DNA from: Streptomyces sp. AC555_RSS877
GTDB taxonomy: Bacteria > Actinomycetota > Actinomycetes > Streptomycetales > Streptomycetaceae
DNA: 64,000 nucleotides
Assembly: GCF_019049245.1 (NCBI RefSeq)
Contig: NZ_JAGMUK010000015.1
Coordinates: 1-64,000, forward strand
Direction: 5' to 3'
Shown here: positions 18,978 through 29,876 of the stretch, piece after piece
Numbering within the stretch: position 1 is the stretch's first letter
Layout of the letters: each line of letters begins with the position of its first letter
Made by a program: the position numbers and the translations under genes
The notes under the pieces: model-generated
The model's input: the letters and a program-made list of their open reading frames with translations, nothing else
Database searches by the model: none
What the model was told of the DNA's origin: nothing

Positions 18978-19466
18978 TCATCGCGCGGCGCGGATGTTGG
19001 CCTCGTCGGCGGGTGACGCGTCCCGCAGGAGGCAGGTCAGGCGGGCGGTGCACACCCGTCGCCCCGCCTCGTCGCTGATGACGATCTCGTACGTCGCCGT
19101 GGACCGCCCTTGATGTACGGGTGTCGCGACTCCGGTGACCAGTCCCGACCGTGCTCCCCGGTGGTGCGTGCAGTTGAGGTCGACGCCGACCGCGATCTTC
19201 GAGCTGCCGCCGTGCAGCATCGCTCCCACGGAGCCGAGCGTCTCGGCGAGGACGGCGGACGCGCCCCCGTGCAGCAGCCCGTACGGCTGGGTGTTCCCCT
19301 CGACCGGCATCGTTCCGACGACCTGCTCCGCCGACGCCTCCACGATCTGTACGCCCATCCGCGTGCCGAGGTGGCCCGCGGAGAACAGGGAGAGGAGGTC
19401 CACCCCGAGCGCGGCGTATTCGTCGATGACCTCTTGCGGGAACTTCACGTGCTGCTGCTCGCCCAT
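18978..19466 (-). CDS. Hotdog-fold thioesterase (PaaI family)
   Basis: A 162-aa PaaI-type acyl-CoA thioesterase. The hotdog helix carries the typical HGGASAVLAE (H66 G67 G68, with acidic E75 as the likely catalytic base), followed by VGVDLNCTHHRGA and the C-terminal strands. Probable activity is hydrolysis of aromatic or medium-chain acyl-CoA, but the substrate cannot be told. ATG at 19466 has GGAG 7-10 nt upstream. Confidence 0.88.
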   Translation of the reverse strand: MGEQQHVKFPQEVIDEYAALGVDLLSLFSAGHLGTRMGVQIVEASAEQVVGTMPVEGNTQPYGLLHGGASAVLAETLGSVGAMLHGGSSKIAVGVDLNCTHHRGARSGLVTGVATPVHQGRSTATYEIVISDEAGRRVCTARLTCLLRDASPADEANIRAAR

Positions 19467-19520
19467 GGCGCCCGGCTCCGTTCGTGGTGATCGGTACGGC
19501 TGTCTCGGCTGAGCAAGCGC

Positions 19521-21800
<2,280 letters not shown>

Positions 21801-21974
21801 GGCGCGCTCTCCTTCGCATGTGAAGTACCTCTCCGATCCTCGCACGCGCAGGTGACAACGATCGGGTCCAGGCGGGTGCGGGGCCAGGGCGACGGTTGCG
21901 GCGGGTGCCGCTCGGGAGGGGCCGTCGGCGGCGGGCGGGTCTGAGTGTCAGTGGCTCGTGGCAGGATCGGGGGC

Positions 21975-24701
21975 GTGGCAGAAACAGCATCGAAGACGAC
22001 CGCACACACCTCCGGCGGCGACCGGCCCCGCCTGATGCTCATGGACGGGCACTCGCTGGCTTACCGCGCGTTCTTCGCGCTGCCCGCGGAGAACTTCACG
22101 ACCGCGACGGGCCAGCCGACGAACGCGATCTACGGCTTCGCGTCGATGCTGGCCAACACCCTGCGCGACGAGGCGCCCACGCACTTCGCGGTGGCCTTCG
22201 ACGTGTCCCGCAAGACCTGGCGCTCCGAGGAGTTCACCGAGTACAAGGCGAACCGCTCCAAGACCCCGGACGAGTTCAAGGGCCAGGTCGAGCTGATCGG
22301 CGAGATGCTCGACGCGATGCACGCGCAGCGCTTCGCCGTCGACGGCTTCGAGGCGGACGACGTCATCGCCACCCTCGCCACGCAGGCCGAGGCCGAGGGC
22401 TTCGACGTGCTGATCGTCACCGGCGACCGTGACTCCTTCCAGCTGGTCAGCGAGCACACCACGGTGCTGTACCCGACGAAGGGCGTCTCCGAGCTGACCC
22501 GGTTCACCCCGGAGAAGGTCGTCGAGAAGTACGGCCTGACGCCCGCGCAGTACCCCGACTTCGCGGCCCTGCGCGGCGACCCGTCCGACAACCTGCCGGG
22601 CATCCCGGGCGTCGGTGAGAAGACGGCCGCGAAGTGGATCAACCAGTTCGGGTCGTTCGCGGACCTCGTCGAGCGCGTCGAGGAGGTCAAGGGCAAGGCC
22701 GGGCAGAATCTCCGCGAGCACCTGGAGGCCGTCAAGCTCAACCGGCGGCTGACCGAGATGGTGCGGACCGTGGAACTGCCGAAGACGGTCGCCGACCTGG
22801 AGCGCGCGCCGTACGACCGCAAGGCGCTCGCGATGATCCTCGACACCCTGGAGATCAGGAACCCGTCACTGCGTGAGCGGCTGCTGGCCGTCGACCCGGG
22901 CGCCGAGGAGGCCGAGACGACGCCGGTGATCACGGGCGGCGTCGAGCTGGACGGCACGGTGCTGGGCACGGGCGAGCTGGCCGGCTGGCTCGCCGGGCAC
23001 GGCACCGGCATCCTCGGCGTGGCCACGGTCGACACCTGGGCGCTCGGCACCGGCTCGGTCGCCGAGATCGCGCTCGCCGCGGCCGGCGGGGCGGCCGCCT
23101 GGTTCGACCCGTCCCAGCTGGACGAGGCCGACGAGAGGGCGTTCGCGGCCTGGCTCGCCGCCGCGGACCAGCCGAAGATCCTCCACAACGCCAAGGGCGT
23201 CATGCGCGTCTTCGCCGAGCACGGCTGGACGGTCGAAGGCGTGCGCATGGACACCGCGCTCGCCGCCTACCTGGTCAAGCCGGGCCGCCGCTCCTTCGAT
23301 CTGGACGCGCTGTCCATGGAGTACCTGCACCGGGAGCTGGCCCCCGCCGCGGCGGCCGACGGCCAGCTGGCCTTCGGCGCGGACGACGGCGCCGAGGCGG
23401 AGTCCCTGATGATCCAGGCCCGAGCCGTCCTCGACCTGGGCGAGGCCTTCGAGGGCCGCCTCCAGGAGGTCGGCGCCGTGGAGCTGCTGGGTGACGTGGA
23501 ACTGCCCACCTCGGCCCTGCTGGCCCGGATGGAGCGGCACGGCATCGCGGCCGACCGGGCCCATCTGGAGGCCATGGAGCAGATGTTCGCGGGCGCCGTG
23601 CAGCAGGCCGTGAAGGAGGCGCACGCGGCGGCGGGGCACGAGTTCAACCTGGGCTCGCCCAAGCAGCTCCAGGAGGTCCTCTTCGGCGAGCTCGCCCTGC
23701 CGAAGACGAAGAAGACGAAGACCGGCTACACCACCGACGCCGACGCCCTCGCGTGGCTGGCGACCCAGACGGACAACGAGCTGCCGGTGATCATGCTCCG
23801 GCACCGCGAGCAGGCCAAGCTGCGCGTCACCGTCGAGGGCCTCATCAAGTCGATCGCGACGGACGGGCGTATCCACACGACGTTCAACCAGACGGTGGCG
23901 GCGACCGGCCGTCTCTCCTCGACGGACCCGAACCTGCAGAACATCCCGGTCCGCACCGACGAGGGCAGGGCCATCCGCCGCGGCTTCGTGGTCGGCGAGG
24001 GCTTCGAATCGCTCATGACGGCCGACTACAGCCAGATCGAACTGCGGGTGATGGCCCACCTCTCGGAGGACGCGGGCCTGATCGAGGCGTTCACCTCCGG
24101 CGAGGACCTGCACACGACGGCCGCCGCGCAGGTGTTCGCCGTGGAGCCCACCGCGGTGGACGCCGAGATGCGGCGCAAGATCAAGGCGATGTCGTACGGC
24201 CTGGCGTACGGGCTGTCGGCGTTCGGCCTCTCCCAGCAGCTGAACATCGAGGCGGCCGAGGCCCGCACCCTCATGGACGCGTACTTCGAGCGGTTCGGCG
24301 GCGTGCGGGACTATCTGCGCCGGGCCGTGGACGAGGCGAGGGCGACGGGCTACACGGCGACCCTCTTCGGCCGCCGCCGCTACCTCCCCGACCTCAACAG
24401 CGACAACCGCCAGCGCCGCGAGGCGGCCGAACGCATGGCGCTCAACGCCCCCATCCAGGGCACCGCCGCGGACATCGTCAAGATCGCCATGCTCAAGGTG
24501 GGCCAGGCGCTGGAGAAGGCGGACCTCAAGTCCCGCATGCTCCTCCAGGTCCACGACGAAATCGTCCTGGAGATCGCCCCCGGCGAGCGAGCGGCCACCG
24601 AAGAACTCCTCCGCCACGAAATGGCCAACGCCGTCCATCTCCGGGCCCCCCTGGACGTCTCGGTGGGCGTCGGCCCGGACTGGGAATCGGCAGCGCACTA
24701 G
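21975..24701 (+). CDS. polA: DNA polymerase I
   Basis: A 908-aa PolA for Okazaki-fragment processing and repair synthesis. Residues 15-310 form the 5'-3' flap nuclease (LMLMDGHSLAYRAFF, GFEADDVIAT, VTGDRDSFQLV). The middle domain lacks the Asp-x-Glu of proofreading exonucleases: the first exonuclease motif reads GVATVDTWALG. The polymerase has motif A with D684 (TADYSQIELR), motif B KAMSYGLAYG and motif C H860-D861-E862. GTG at 21975 is chosen because AGGA lies 9-12 nt upstream and similarity starts there; an upstream in-frame codon at 21945 is less likely. Confidence 0.97.
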   Translation: MAETASKTTAHTSGGDRPRLMLMDGHSLAYRAFFALPAENFTTATGQPTNAIYGFASMLANTLRDEAPTHFAVAFDVSRKTWRSEEFTEYKANRSKTPDEFKGQVELIGEMLDAMHAQRFAVDGFEADDVIATLATQAEAEGFDVLIVTGDRDSFQLVSEHTTVLYPTKGVSELTRFTPEKVVEKYGLTPAQYPDFAALRGDPSDNLPGIPGVGEKTAAKWINQFGSFADLVERVEEVKGKAGQNLREHLEAVKLNRRLTEMVRTVELPKTVADLERAPYDRKALAMILDTLEIRNPSLRERLLAVDPGAEEAETTPVITGGVELDGTVLGTGELAGWLAGHGTGILGVATVDTWALGTGSVAEIALAAAGGAAAWFDPSQLDEADERAFAAWLAAADQPKILHNAKGVMRVFAEHGWTVEGVRMDTALAAYLVKPGRRSFDLDALSMEYLHRELAPAAAADGQLAFGADDGAEAESLMIQARAVLDLGEAFEGRLQEVGAVELLGDVELPTSALLARMERHGIAADRAHLEAMEQMFAGAVQQAVKEAHAAAGHEFNLGSPKQLQEVLFGELALPKTKKTKTGYTTDADALAWLATQTDNELPVIMLRHREQAKLRVTVEGLIKSIATDGRIHTTFNQTVAATGRLSSTDPNLQNIPVRTDEGRAIRRGFVVGEGFESLMTADYSQIELRVMAHLSEDAGLIEAFTSGEDLHTTAAAQVFAVEPTAVDAEMRRKIKAMSYGLAYGLSAFGLSQQLNIEAAEARTLMDAYFERFGGVRDYLRRAVDEARATGYTATLFGRRRYLPDLNSDNRQRREAAERMALNAPIQGTAADIVKIAMLKVGQALEKADLKSRMLLQVHDEIVLEIAPGERAATEELLRHEMANAVHLRAPLDVSVGVGPDWESAAH

Positions 24702-25315
24702 CCCCCGGTGGCCGGGCGGAGGGGTCGCTCGTCGCACGAGACGCGACGACGGGCCCTCCGCCGTACGGGGCCTGGTTCCGGGCAACGGGTCTTGTTGCTG
24801 TTCGGGGCCTGGTTCCGGGCAACGGGTCTTGTGCTGTTCGGGGCCTGGTTCCGGACGACGGGTCTTGTGCTGTTCGGGGCCTGGTTCCGGACGACGGGTC
24901 TTGTGCTGTTCGGGGCCTGGTTCCGGACGACGGGTCTTGTTGCTGTTCGGGGCCTGGTTCCGGACGACGGGTCTTGTGCTGTTCGGGGCCTGGTTCCGGA
25001 CGACGGGTCTTGTGCCGTACGGGGCCTCGCCCCGGACGGCAGGCCCTCCGCCGTACGGGGCTCGGCTCCGGCGTGCGCTGGGTCTGGGAGGACTCCGTCA
25101 GGGCCAGGCCCGCCGCGGAGCGCTCGGCGCCATTGGCGGCCGGTTCGGGGAGTGCCCAGCGCGGGTCAGGCCGGGCGGGGATGCTCAGCGCCGGGCCAGG
25201 CCGGTTCAGGGAGCCGCTCGGCCCGCACAACCCCGCCCCACCCCCGGAGGGCCCCGTCACTCGCGTGGCCCCCGCGAAGACGCTCCCCGGTGCCCGTGCC
25301 CGTAAGGATGCGGCC
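24702..25315. other. Non-coding region downstream of polA
   Basis: About 610 bp without a convincing gene. The first half is occupied by the 36-bp tandem array. The second half is G/C-rich with apparent frames on both strands, but no start signal or recognisable product until the ATG at 25316. Confidence 0.6.
24767..25056. repeat. 36/37-bp tandem repeat array, eight units
   Basis: Eight contiguous units begin with GGGGCCTGGTTCCGG or a variant, at 24767, 24804, 24840, 24876, 24912, 24949, 24985 and 25021. Units 3, 4 and 6 are identical; units 1 and 5 have an extra T (37 bp), and the last is strongly diverged. The two 37-bp units break any continuous reading frame, so the array is not a coding repeat. 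No spacers separate the units, so it is not CRISPR. Confidence 0.92.
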
Positions 25316-25825
25316 ATGGGTATACGCACGCTTCGCCGCCGGACGGCCCACGCACGGGCGCACCCCGAGACGGCCCCGCCTGCACCGCCCCCGCGGCCGG
25401 TCCCGGCCTTCGCGGTCGCCGCAAGCACCGCCCGGATCCCCGGCGCCCCGCCGACCGTCCTGGGCCGGGTGACCGCCGCCGTCCCCGACGGCCTGGCGGC
25501 ACCTCTTCGCCGGGCCATGGCCGCCGGCAGTGCCCGCATCGCCGCCGGCCTCGCGACAGCGGTGCGTCACGCCGCCGCAGGCACCCGGCGCCGTCCGGTC
25601 CGCCGCGAGCGGAACGCCGTACGGCAGGAACGCGAGGCGCCCGTCTGGCGGCTGTGGGCGGATCCGGGCCGCGGCTACCTGGCGCTGGCCCTCACCCTGC
25701 TGCCACGGTCCCGCCAGATGCCCACGTTCACGGTGTTCACCGCCGTCAGCGAGCGGCCTGACCGCTCCGCTCTCCCTCGCCCACTCCCACAGCGTCGGAC
25801 CGGCGGGTCGGACGCCACACCCTGA
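25316..25825 (+). CDS. Conserved hypothetical protein of the polA neighbourhood
   Basis: A 169-aa basic, alanine/arginine-rich protein. The conserved-looking part is near the C terminus (DPGRGYLALALTLLPRSRQM, then PTFTVFTAV). AAGGA sits 8-12 nt before the ATG. Its 3' end overlaps the end of the convergent DUF4184 gene by 80 bp, which is unusual and lowers confidence slightly. No domain, signal or function recognised. Confidence 0.55.
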   Translation: MGIRTLRRRTAHARAHPETAPPAPPPRPVPAFAVAASTARIPGAPPTVLGRVTAAVPDGLAAPLRRAMAAGSARIAAGLATAVRHAAAGTRRRPVRRERNAVRQEREAPVWRLWADPGRGYLALALTLLPRSRQMPTFTVFTAVSERPDRSALPRPLPQRRTGGSDATP

Positions 25826-26600
25826 CCCCGGCGGCGTACAGCACAACCCCCAGGACCAGGCCCGCGCCCGCCCCGAAGCAGAGCGTCGGAATCAGCTCCC
25901 ACGGTTTCGCGGTGGACCCCCAGTAGTCCCACCATCGCGTCGCCCGCTGCACCGCCCCGACCGCCGCGCACCCGCCGATCACGGCGCCGGCCCACCACCG
26001 GTCCCGCACCGACAGCGCCGGAACGCCCACCGGGTCGGCCGCGGGCGCCCGCCGCAGCGCGTACCCGACGAACACGGCGATCACGACCGCGGCCACCGCG
26101 GAGCCGCCGTACTGCAGGTACCAGTACAAAGGGGAGCCCGCCACCTTCTCGCCGAGGACGGGGAACATCCGCATCCCCCACCGGTCGAGGTGGGTGAACG
26201 CGTCCCACACGACGTGGGTCAGCGCACCGAGCGCGGCGGACACGTACCACCACGCCGCCGAAGCGGGCCGTACTCGCGCGCGTGGTGTCCCGCAGCGCGA
26301 CAGCGTCGCGACCCGCCCCTGCCGGGCCGGCGGCAGCAGCGCCACCAGCGGTTCGCGCACCAGCAGCCACAGCCCGACGAGCGCCCAGGCCACCAGCACG
26401 TCGAGCGTGAGGACTCCGGCGAAGGAGTGCGTGAACTCGCCGAACTCCATGGCCCCTGGCACGACACTCGCCGCGTAGTAGGTCATGTCGGGCGCGAAGG
26501 AGCCCGCCACGAGTGCGGCGGGCACCAGTCGGCCCCGGCCGCTTCCGTCGGTGCGCACGGCGGGCAGCACGGCTGCCGCATGGCTCAGGGTGAACGGCAA
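25746..26600 (-). CDS. DUF4184 family membrane protein
   Basis: A 284-aa integral membrane protein beginning MPFTLSHAAAVLP, the hallmark of DUF4184, with the family segments GSFAPDMTYY, THSFAGVLTLD, GALTHVVWDAFTH and five or so hydrophobic helices. Conserved His and Asp residues lie near the membrane face and may form a metal site. Function is unknown. ATG at 26600 is preceded by AAGGAGCCCC. Confidence 0.9.
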   Translation of the reverse strand: MPFTLSHAAAVLPAVRTDGSGRGRLVPAALVAGSFAPDMTYYAASVVPGAMEFGEFTHSFAGVLTLDVLVAWALVGLWLLVREPLVALLPPARQGRVATLSRCGTPRARVRPASAAWWYVSAALGALTHVVWDAFTHLDRWGMRMFPVLGEKVAGSPLYWYLQYGGSAVAAVVIAVFVGYALRRAPAADPVGVPALSVRDRWWAGAVIGGCAAVGAVQRATRWWDYWGSTAKPWELIPTLCFGAGAGLVLGVVLYAAGVRVWRPTRRSDAVGVGEGERSGQAAR

Positions 26601-26617
26601 CGGGGCTCCTTCAAGGC

Positions 26618-26790
26618 GATTGACCGATCACGACACGATCCCACATGGCCAACCGGTGAAAATCGGGCACGAACGGGTGCCCGAGGAAAGGAAGTTGTCG
26701 TAGGGTCGCTTGGGTCGCCGGGCTGGGGAGCGTGGTCGGACAGCCGAACGGGACATGAACCTCGCCGCAGGGGGCAACCCTCGGGGCGAG
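26618..26790 (+). promoter_or_regulatory. Possible c-di-AMP (ydaO-type) riboswitch leader
   Basis: The leader of the transglycosylase gene contains, in the order expected for ydaO-type riboswitches: CCAACC, GGTGAAAATC, a hairpin (CGGGCAC at 26664-26670 with GTGCCCG at 26677-26683), TAGGG at 26701-26705, and CCGAAC...GACATGAACCTCG at about 26743-26765. The last block resembles the conserved 3' segment CCGAAyCCGACAGCTAACCTCG. Such riboswitches are known in actinobacteria upstream of cell-wall lytic enzymes. The match is imperfect and by eye only. Confidence 0.4.
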
Positions 26791-26872
26791 TCGATCGTCA
26801 CAACAGGTCGAACGCAGTCGAGCACGACAGACACAGACGGGCGCTCGGGCGTCCGCGGGAGGGGTTCACTTT

Positions 26873-28588
26873 ATGGCGGCGCAATTCGGCAGGAGGCTGC
26901 GCAAGAGTGCGGCAACCACCGCCGTGGCCGCGCTCGCGGTCGCGGCCCTGTCCGCATCGCAGGGACCGGGTGCGACGGCCGACGACCAGAGCGGCAGACC
27001 GGCCACCACCGGCGCCGACACCGCGCCCGACGTGACCGCCGACAAGGGCGGCGCGACCGGCAACTCGCCGTACTACACGGACCTCCCCCCGCTCAACAGC
27101 CCGAGCCCTTCGCCGACCATCGGCACGCCCGCCTCCCGGGGGCCGACCGAGGCGGGCATCCCCGCGACCGTCCTCGACGCCTACAAGAAGGCCGCGTCCG
27201 CACTGCAGTCGGCCAAGCCCGGCTGCAACCTGCCCTGGGAGCTCCTCGCCGCCATCGGCAAGGTCGAGTCGGGCCAGGCCCGCGGCGGCAAGGTCGACGC
27301 GAACGGCACCACGACGTCCGCGATCCTCGGCCCGCAGCTCGACGGCAACGGCTTCGCGCTCATCAAGGACACCGACAACGGCGCGTACGACGGCAACAGC
27401 GCGTACGACCAGGCCGTCGGCCCCATGCAGTTCATCCCGTCCACCTGGGAGTGGGCGGGCCGCGACGGCAACAGCGACGGCAAGAAGGACCCCAACAACA
27501 TCTACGACGCCGCGCTCGCGGCCGGCCACTACCTGTGCCGCTTCGGCTGGGACCTGTCCACCCAGGCCGACCTCAACAGCGCGATCCTCAGCTACAACCA
27601 CTCGCAGGAGTACCTGAACACGGTCCTGTCGTGGCTGGAGTACTACCGCAAGGGCACCCACGAGATCCCGGACGGCACCGGCAGCCTGCCCGGCAACCGC
27701 AGCGACGACAACGACACGGTGAGTCCCACGCCGCCGCCGTCGCCGCCGGCCTCGGGCAAGCCCAGCCCCAGGCCGGAGAAGCCCGGCACCGGCACTCCGA
27801 ACCCGACGCCGCCCCCGACGACCCCGCCGAACACCACGCCTCCGTCCACGCCCCCCACTCCCACCGACACGGTGGACCACCTGGAGGACGCGGGCACCGC
27901 CAAGCTCACCGCGCAGGCGGGCGACGCGTTCACCGAGAAGGTCAGCACCCGGGCCGAGACGAAGGCCGGCGCGGCCGTCGCCAAGGTCCGCGTACGGTTC
28001 ACGATCGTCGGTGCCACCGACGCGACCTTCACCGGCGGCGAGAGCGTCGCCACGGTCGTCACGAACAGCACCGGTGTGGCCGTCGCGCCCGCGTTGCAGG
28101 CCGGCGAGAAGACGGGCGACTTCACCGTCCGGGCGACCGTGGTGGGCCGCTCGATCACCGGCCTCGACTACAAGGCCACCGTCGCCGAGCGCGCCGCCGA
28201 CGCCCTCACCCGCACCAGCGACACCGCGCTGACCTGCGTACCGGGCGGCGAGTTCGCCGAGCAGGTCGAGGTGAAGGCGACGTACAACGGCGAGGTCGCG
28301 GACAAGGTGGCCGCCACCGCCACCCTGATCACGTCGGCGCTCGACCCGACCGAGAACGACAAGGGCCCCTACTTCAAGGACGCGGACGGCAAGACCGTAC
28401 GCACCCTGACCGGCCTGGAGACGGACGCCAACGGCGTGTTGAAGCTGCCGAAGCTGTACGCCGACGACAACGCCGGCACGTACATGCTCCGCATCACCAC
28501 GGCCGGTGGTGCGGCGATCAACGTCCAGCTGACCGTCGCGGCGGCCCAGACGTCCTCGCCGAGCCCGTCGGCGAGCCCCTCCGCGTAG
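26873..28588 (+). CDS. Secreted lytic transglycosylase with C-terminal repeat-like domain
   Basis: A 571-aa exported protein with a Sec-type signal (basic RRLRKSAATT, then an alanine-rich core). A MltB-like lytic transglycosylase domain spans about residues 105-265 (IGKVESGQARGG with the catalytic Glu, QAVGPMQFIPSTW, AAGHYLCRFGWDLS, LSYNHSQEYL). A Pro/Ser/Thr-rich linker follows, then about 220 residues resembling a bacterial Ig-like/adhesive domain, ending in a Ser/Pro tail. It should cleave peptidoglycan glycan strands. GGGAGGGG precedes the ATG, and the leader may hold a c-di-AMP riboswitch. Confidence 0.88.
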   Translation: MAAQFGRRLRKSAATTAVAALAVAALSASQGPGATADDQSGRPATTGADTAPDVTADKGGATGNSPYYTDLPPLNSPSPSPTIGTPASRGPTEAGIPATVLDAYKKAASALQSAKPGCNLPWELLAAIGKVESGQARGGKVDANGTTTSAILGPQLDGNGFALIKDTDNGAYDGNSAYDQAVGPMQFIPSTWEWAGRDGNSDGKKDPNNIYDAALAAGHYLCRFGWDLSTQADLNSAILSYNHSQEYLNTVLSWLEYYRKGTHEIPDGTGSLPGNRSDDNDTVSPTPPPSPPASGKPSPRPEKPGTGTPNPTPPPTTPPNTTPPSTPPTPTDTVDHLEDAGTAKLTAQAGDAFTEKVSTRAETKAGAAVAKVRVRFTIVGATDATFTGGESVATVVTNSTGVAVAPALQAGEKTGDFTVRATVVGRSITGLDYKATVAERAADALTRTSDTALTCVPGGEFAEQVEVKATYNGEVADKVAATATLITSALDPTENDKGPYFKDADGKTVRTLTGLETDANGVLKLPKLYADDNAGTYMLRITTAGGAAINVQLTVAAAQTSSPSPSASPSA

Positions 28589-28605
28589 GAGACCTTCGTA
28601 CGACC

Positions 28606-28641
28606 ACGACGGCGTCCCTCCCGGCGGAGGGGCGCCGTCGT
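28606..28641 (+). terminator. Hairpin terminator after the transglycosylase
   Basis: A 9-bp outer stem (ACGACGGCG at 28606-28614 with 28633-28641) continues into a GC-rich inner stem with a CGGC loop, 17 bp after the stop. Confidence 0.75.
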
Positions 28642-28727
28642 TGTGTGTGCAACGTGTTCTCATCTCGGCCGCCCGTTGCTACGGTGCCGGACCTGACGAT
28701 GTATCAGTTCCAGTTCCGGAGGCAGGC

Positions 28728-28862
28728 ATGCGCGCCCTGATCGCCGCCGCGACCGGTCTCGCCGTCGCACTCGCCCTGGTCCTCACCGTGACGGCCATGG
28801 GCGCGCCGACGGGCGAGACGTCCCCGAAGCCGCTGTTGACGACGGTGCCCGCACACCCGTAA
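28728..28862 (+). CDS. SPW_0924-type small membrane peptide
   Basis: A 44-aa protein with one hydrophobic segment (residues 4-26, IAAATGLAVALALVLTVTAMG) and a short polar tail (GETSPKPLLTTVPAHP). The sequence resembles the small Streptomyces SPW_0924 family of unknown function. GGAGGCAGGC lies immediately upstream of the ATG. It is 21 bp ahead of the DUF3068 gene and probably co-transcribed. Confidence 0.7.
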   Translation: MRALIAAATGLAVALALVLTVTAMGAPTGETSPKPLLTTVPAHP

Positions 28863-28883
28863 CGACTCGCGAGGGAGACCGAG

Positions 28884-29876
28884 ATGCGCCGCAAATCCAG
28901 TCTCGTCCTGCTCGCCCTCGCCGTGTTCCTCACGGCCCTGTCCCCACTGCTGCGCTGGTACGCCTTCCCGCGCCTGGCCAAGGTCCCCGCCCACCAGTAC
29001 CAGGACATGGTGCTGGAGGCGAAGGACGCCACCCTCCTCGACTACGGCTCGATGAAGGCGAAGAAGGTCCCCAAGGTCACCGTCGTCCAGACCCTCAAGG
29101 GCAACGTGGAGGCCTCCGAGGAGATCGAGAAGACGACGGGCGGGGACGTCGTGGTCTGGGACGGCCTGTCCTACGTCCAGGGCCCCGACGGCAAGATGGT
29201 CTCCAAGATGCCCGAGCGCTACATCTTCGACGCCCACACCCAGGAGCCCGTCCACGCCAGGGGCGAGTCGGTCGACGGCGACCCGGTCACCCGCAAGGGC
29301 CTCGAGTTCAAGTGGCCCTTCCTGACGGAGAAACGGGACTACGAGTACTTCGACGCGCAGGCGCGCATCACGGCCCCCATCCACTACAAGGGCACCCAGG
29401 ACTTCCGGGGCGTCGAGGTCTACTACTTCGAGCAGACCATCCCCTGGACCAAGGTGCCCTTCCCCAAGACCCTGCCCGTCGAGGGCATCACCCCCGAGTC
29501 GGTCGCCGAGACCGGCACCACCCGCTGGTACACCACGGTCCGCAAGTTCTGGGTCGAGCCCCTCACCGGCGCCCCCGTCTACGGCGAGGAGATCCACCGG
29601 GAGGAACTGCGCGGCGGCAGCCTCCTCGGCGGCCGCGAGAAGGTGACGGCGTTCGCCGGCCACGTGAAGATGCGCGAGGACTACATCGAGCACACCGTCG
29701 ACCTGGTCAAGTCCAACCGCACGCTGATCCTGCTCCTGACGTCGTACCTGCCCTGGGGCTTCCTGGCGCTGGGTATCGCGCTGCTGTCCCTGTCCCTCTA
29801 CCTGGAGGCCCGCGGCCGCCGCCCGGACGACCCGGCCGCGACGGACGCCACGGAACCGGAACCGGTCACCGCCTGA
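28884..29876 (+). CDS. DUF3068 (PorA-like) membrane-anchored protein
   Basis: A 330-aa protein with an N-terminal hydrophobic helix, a large extracytoplasmic domain (VVWDGLSYVQGPDG, KGTQDFRGVEVYYFEQ, VEPLTGAPVYGEEIH) and a C-terminal membrane helix followed by an acidic tail. This is the DUF3068 layout. Function is unknown. GAGGGAGACCGAG precedes the ATG. It overlaps the 3' end of convergent hrpB by 11 bp. Confidence 0.88.
   Translation: MRRKSSLVLLALAVFLTALSPLLRWYAFPRLAKVPAHQYQDMVLEAKDATLLDYGSMKAKKVPKVTVVQTLKGNVEASEEIEKTTGGDVVVWDGLSYVQGPDGKMVSKMPERYIFDAHTQEPVHARGESVDGDPVTRKGLEFKWPFLTEKRDYEYFDAQARITAPIHYKGTQDFRGVEVYYFEQTIPWTKVPFPKTLPVEGITPESVAETGTTRWYTTVRKFWVEPLTGAPVYGEEIHREELRGGSLLGGREKVTAFAGHVKMREDYIEHTVDLVKSNRTLILLLTSYLPWGFLALGIALLSLSLYLEARGRRPDDPAATDATEPEPVTA

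Noticed and set aside
24767..25056. CRISPR-like array
   Set aside because: Units are contiguous with no spacers and lengths are 36-37 bp throughout; no cas genes are near.
24526..25539. Apparent 12-residue protein repeats on both strands over the polA-downstream array
   Set aside because: The repeat unit is 36 bp, so any frame shows 12-aa repeats, but two 37-bp units shift the frame, and there is no start signal or codon bias.
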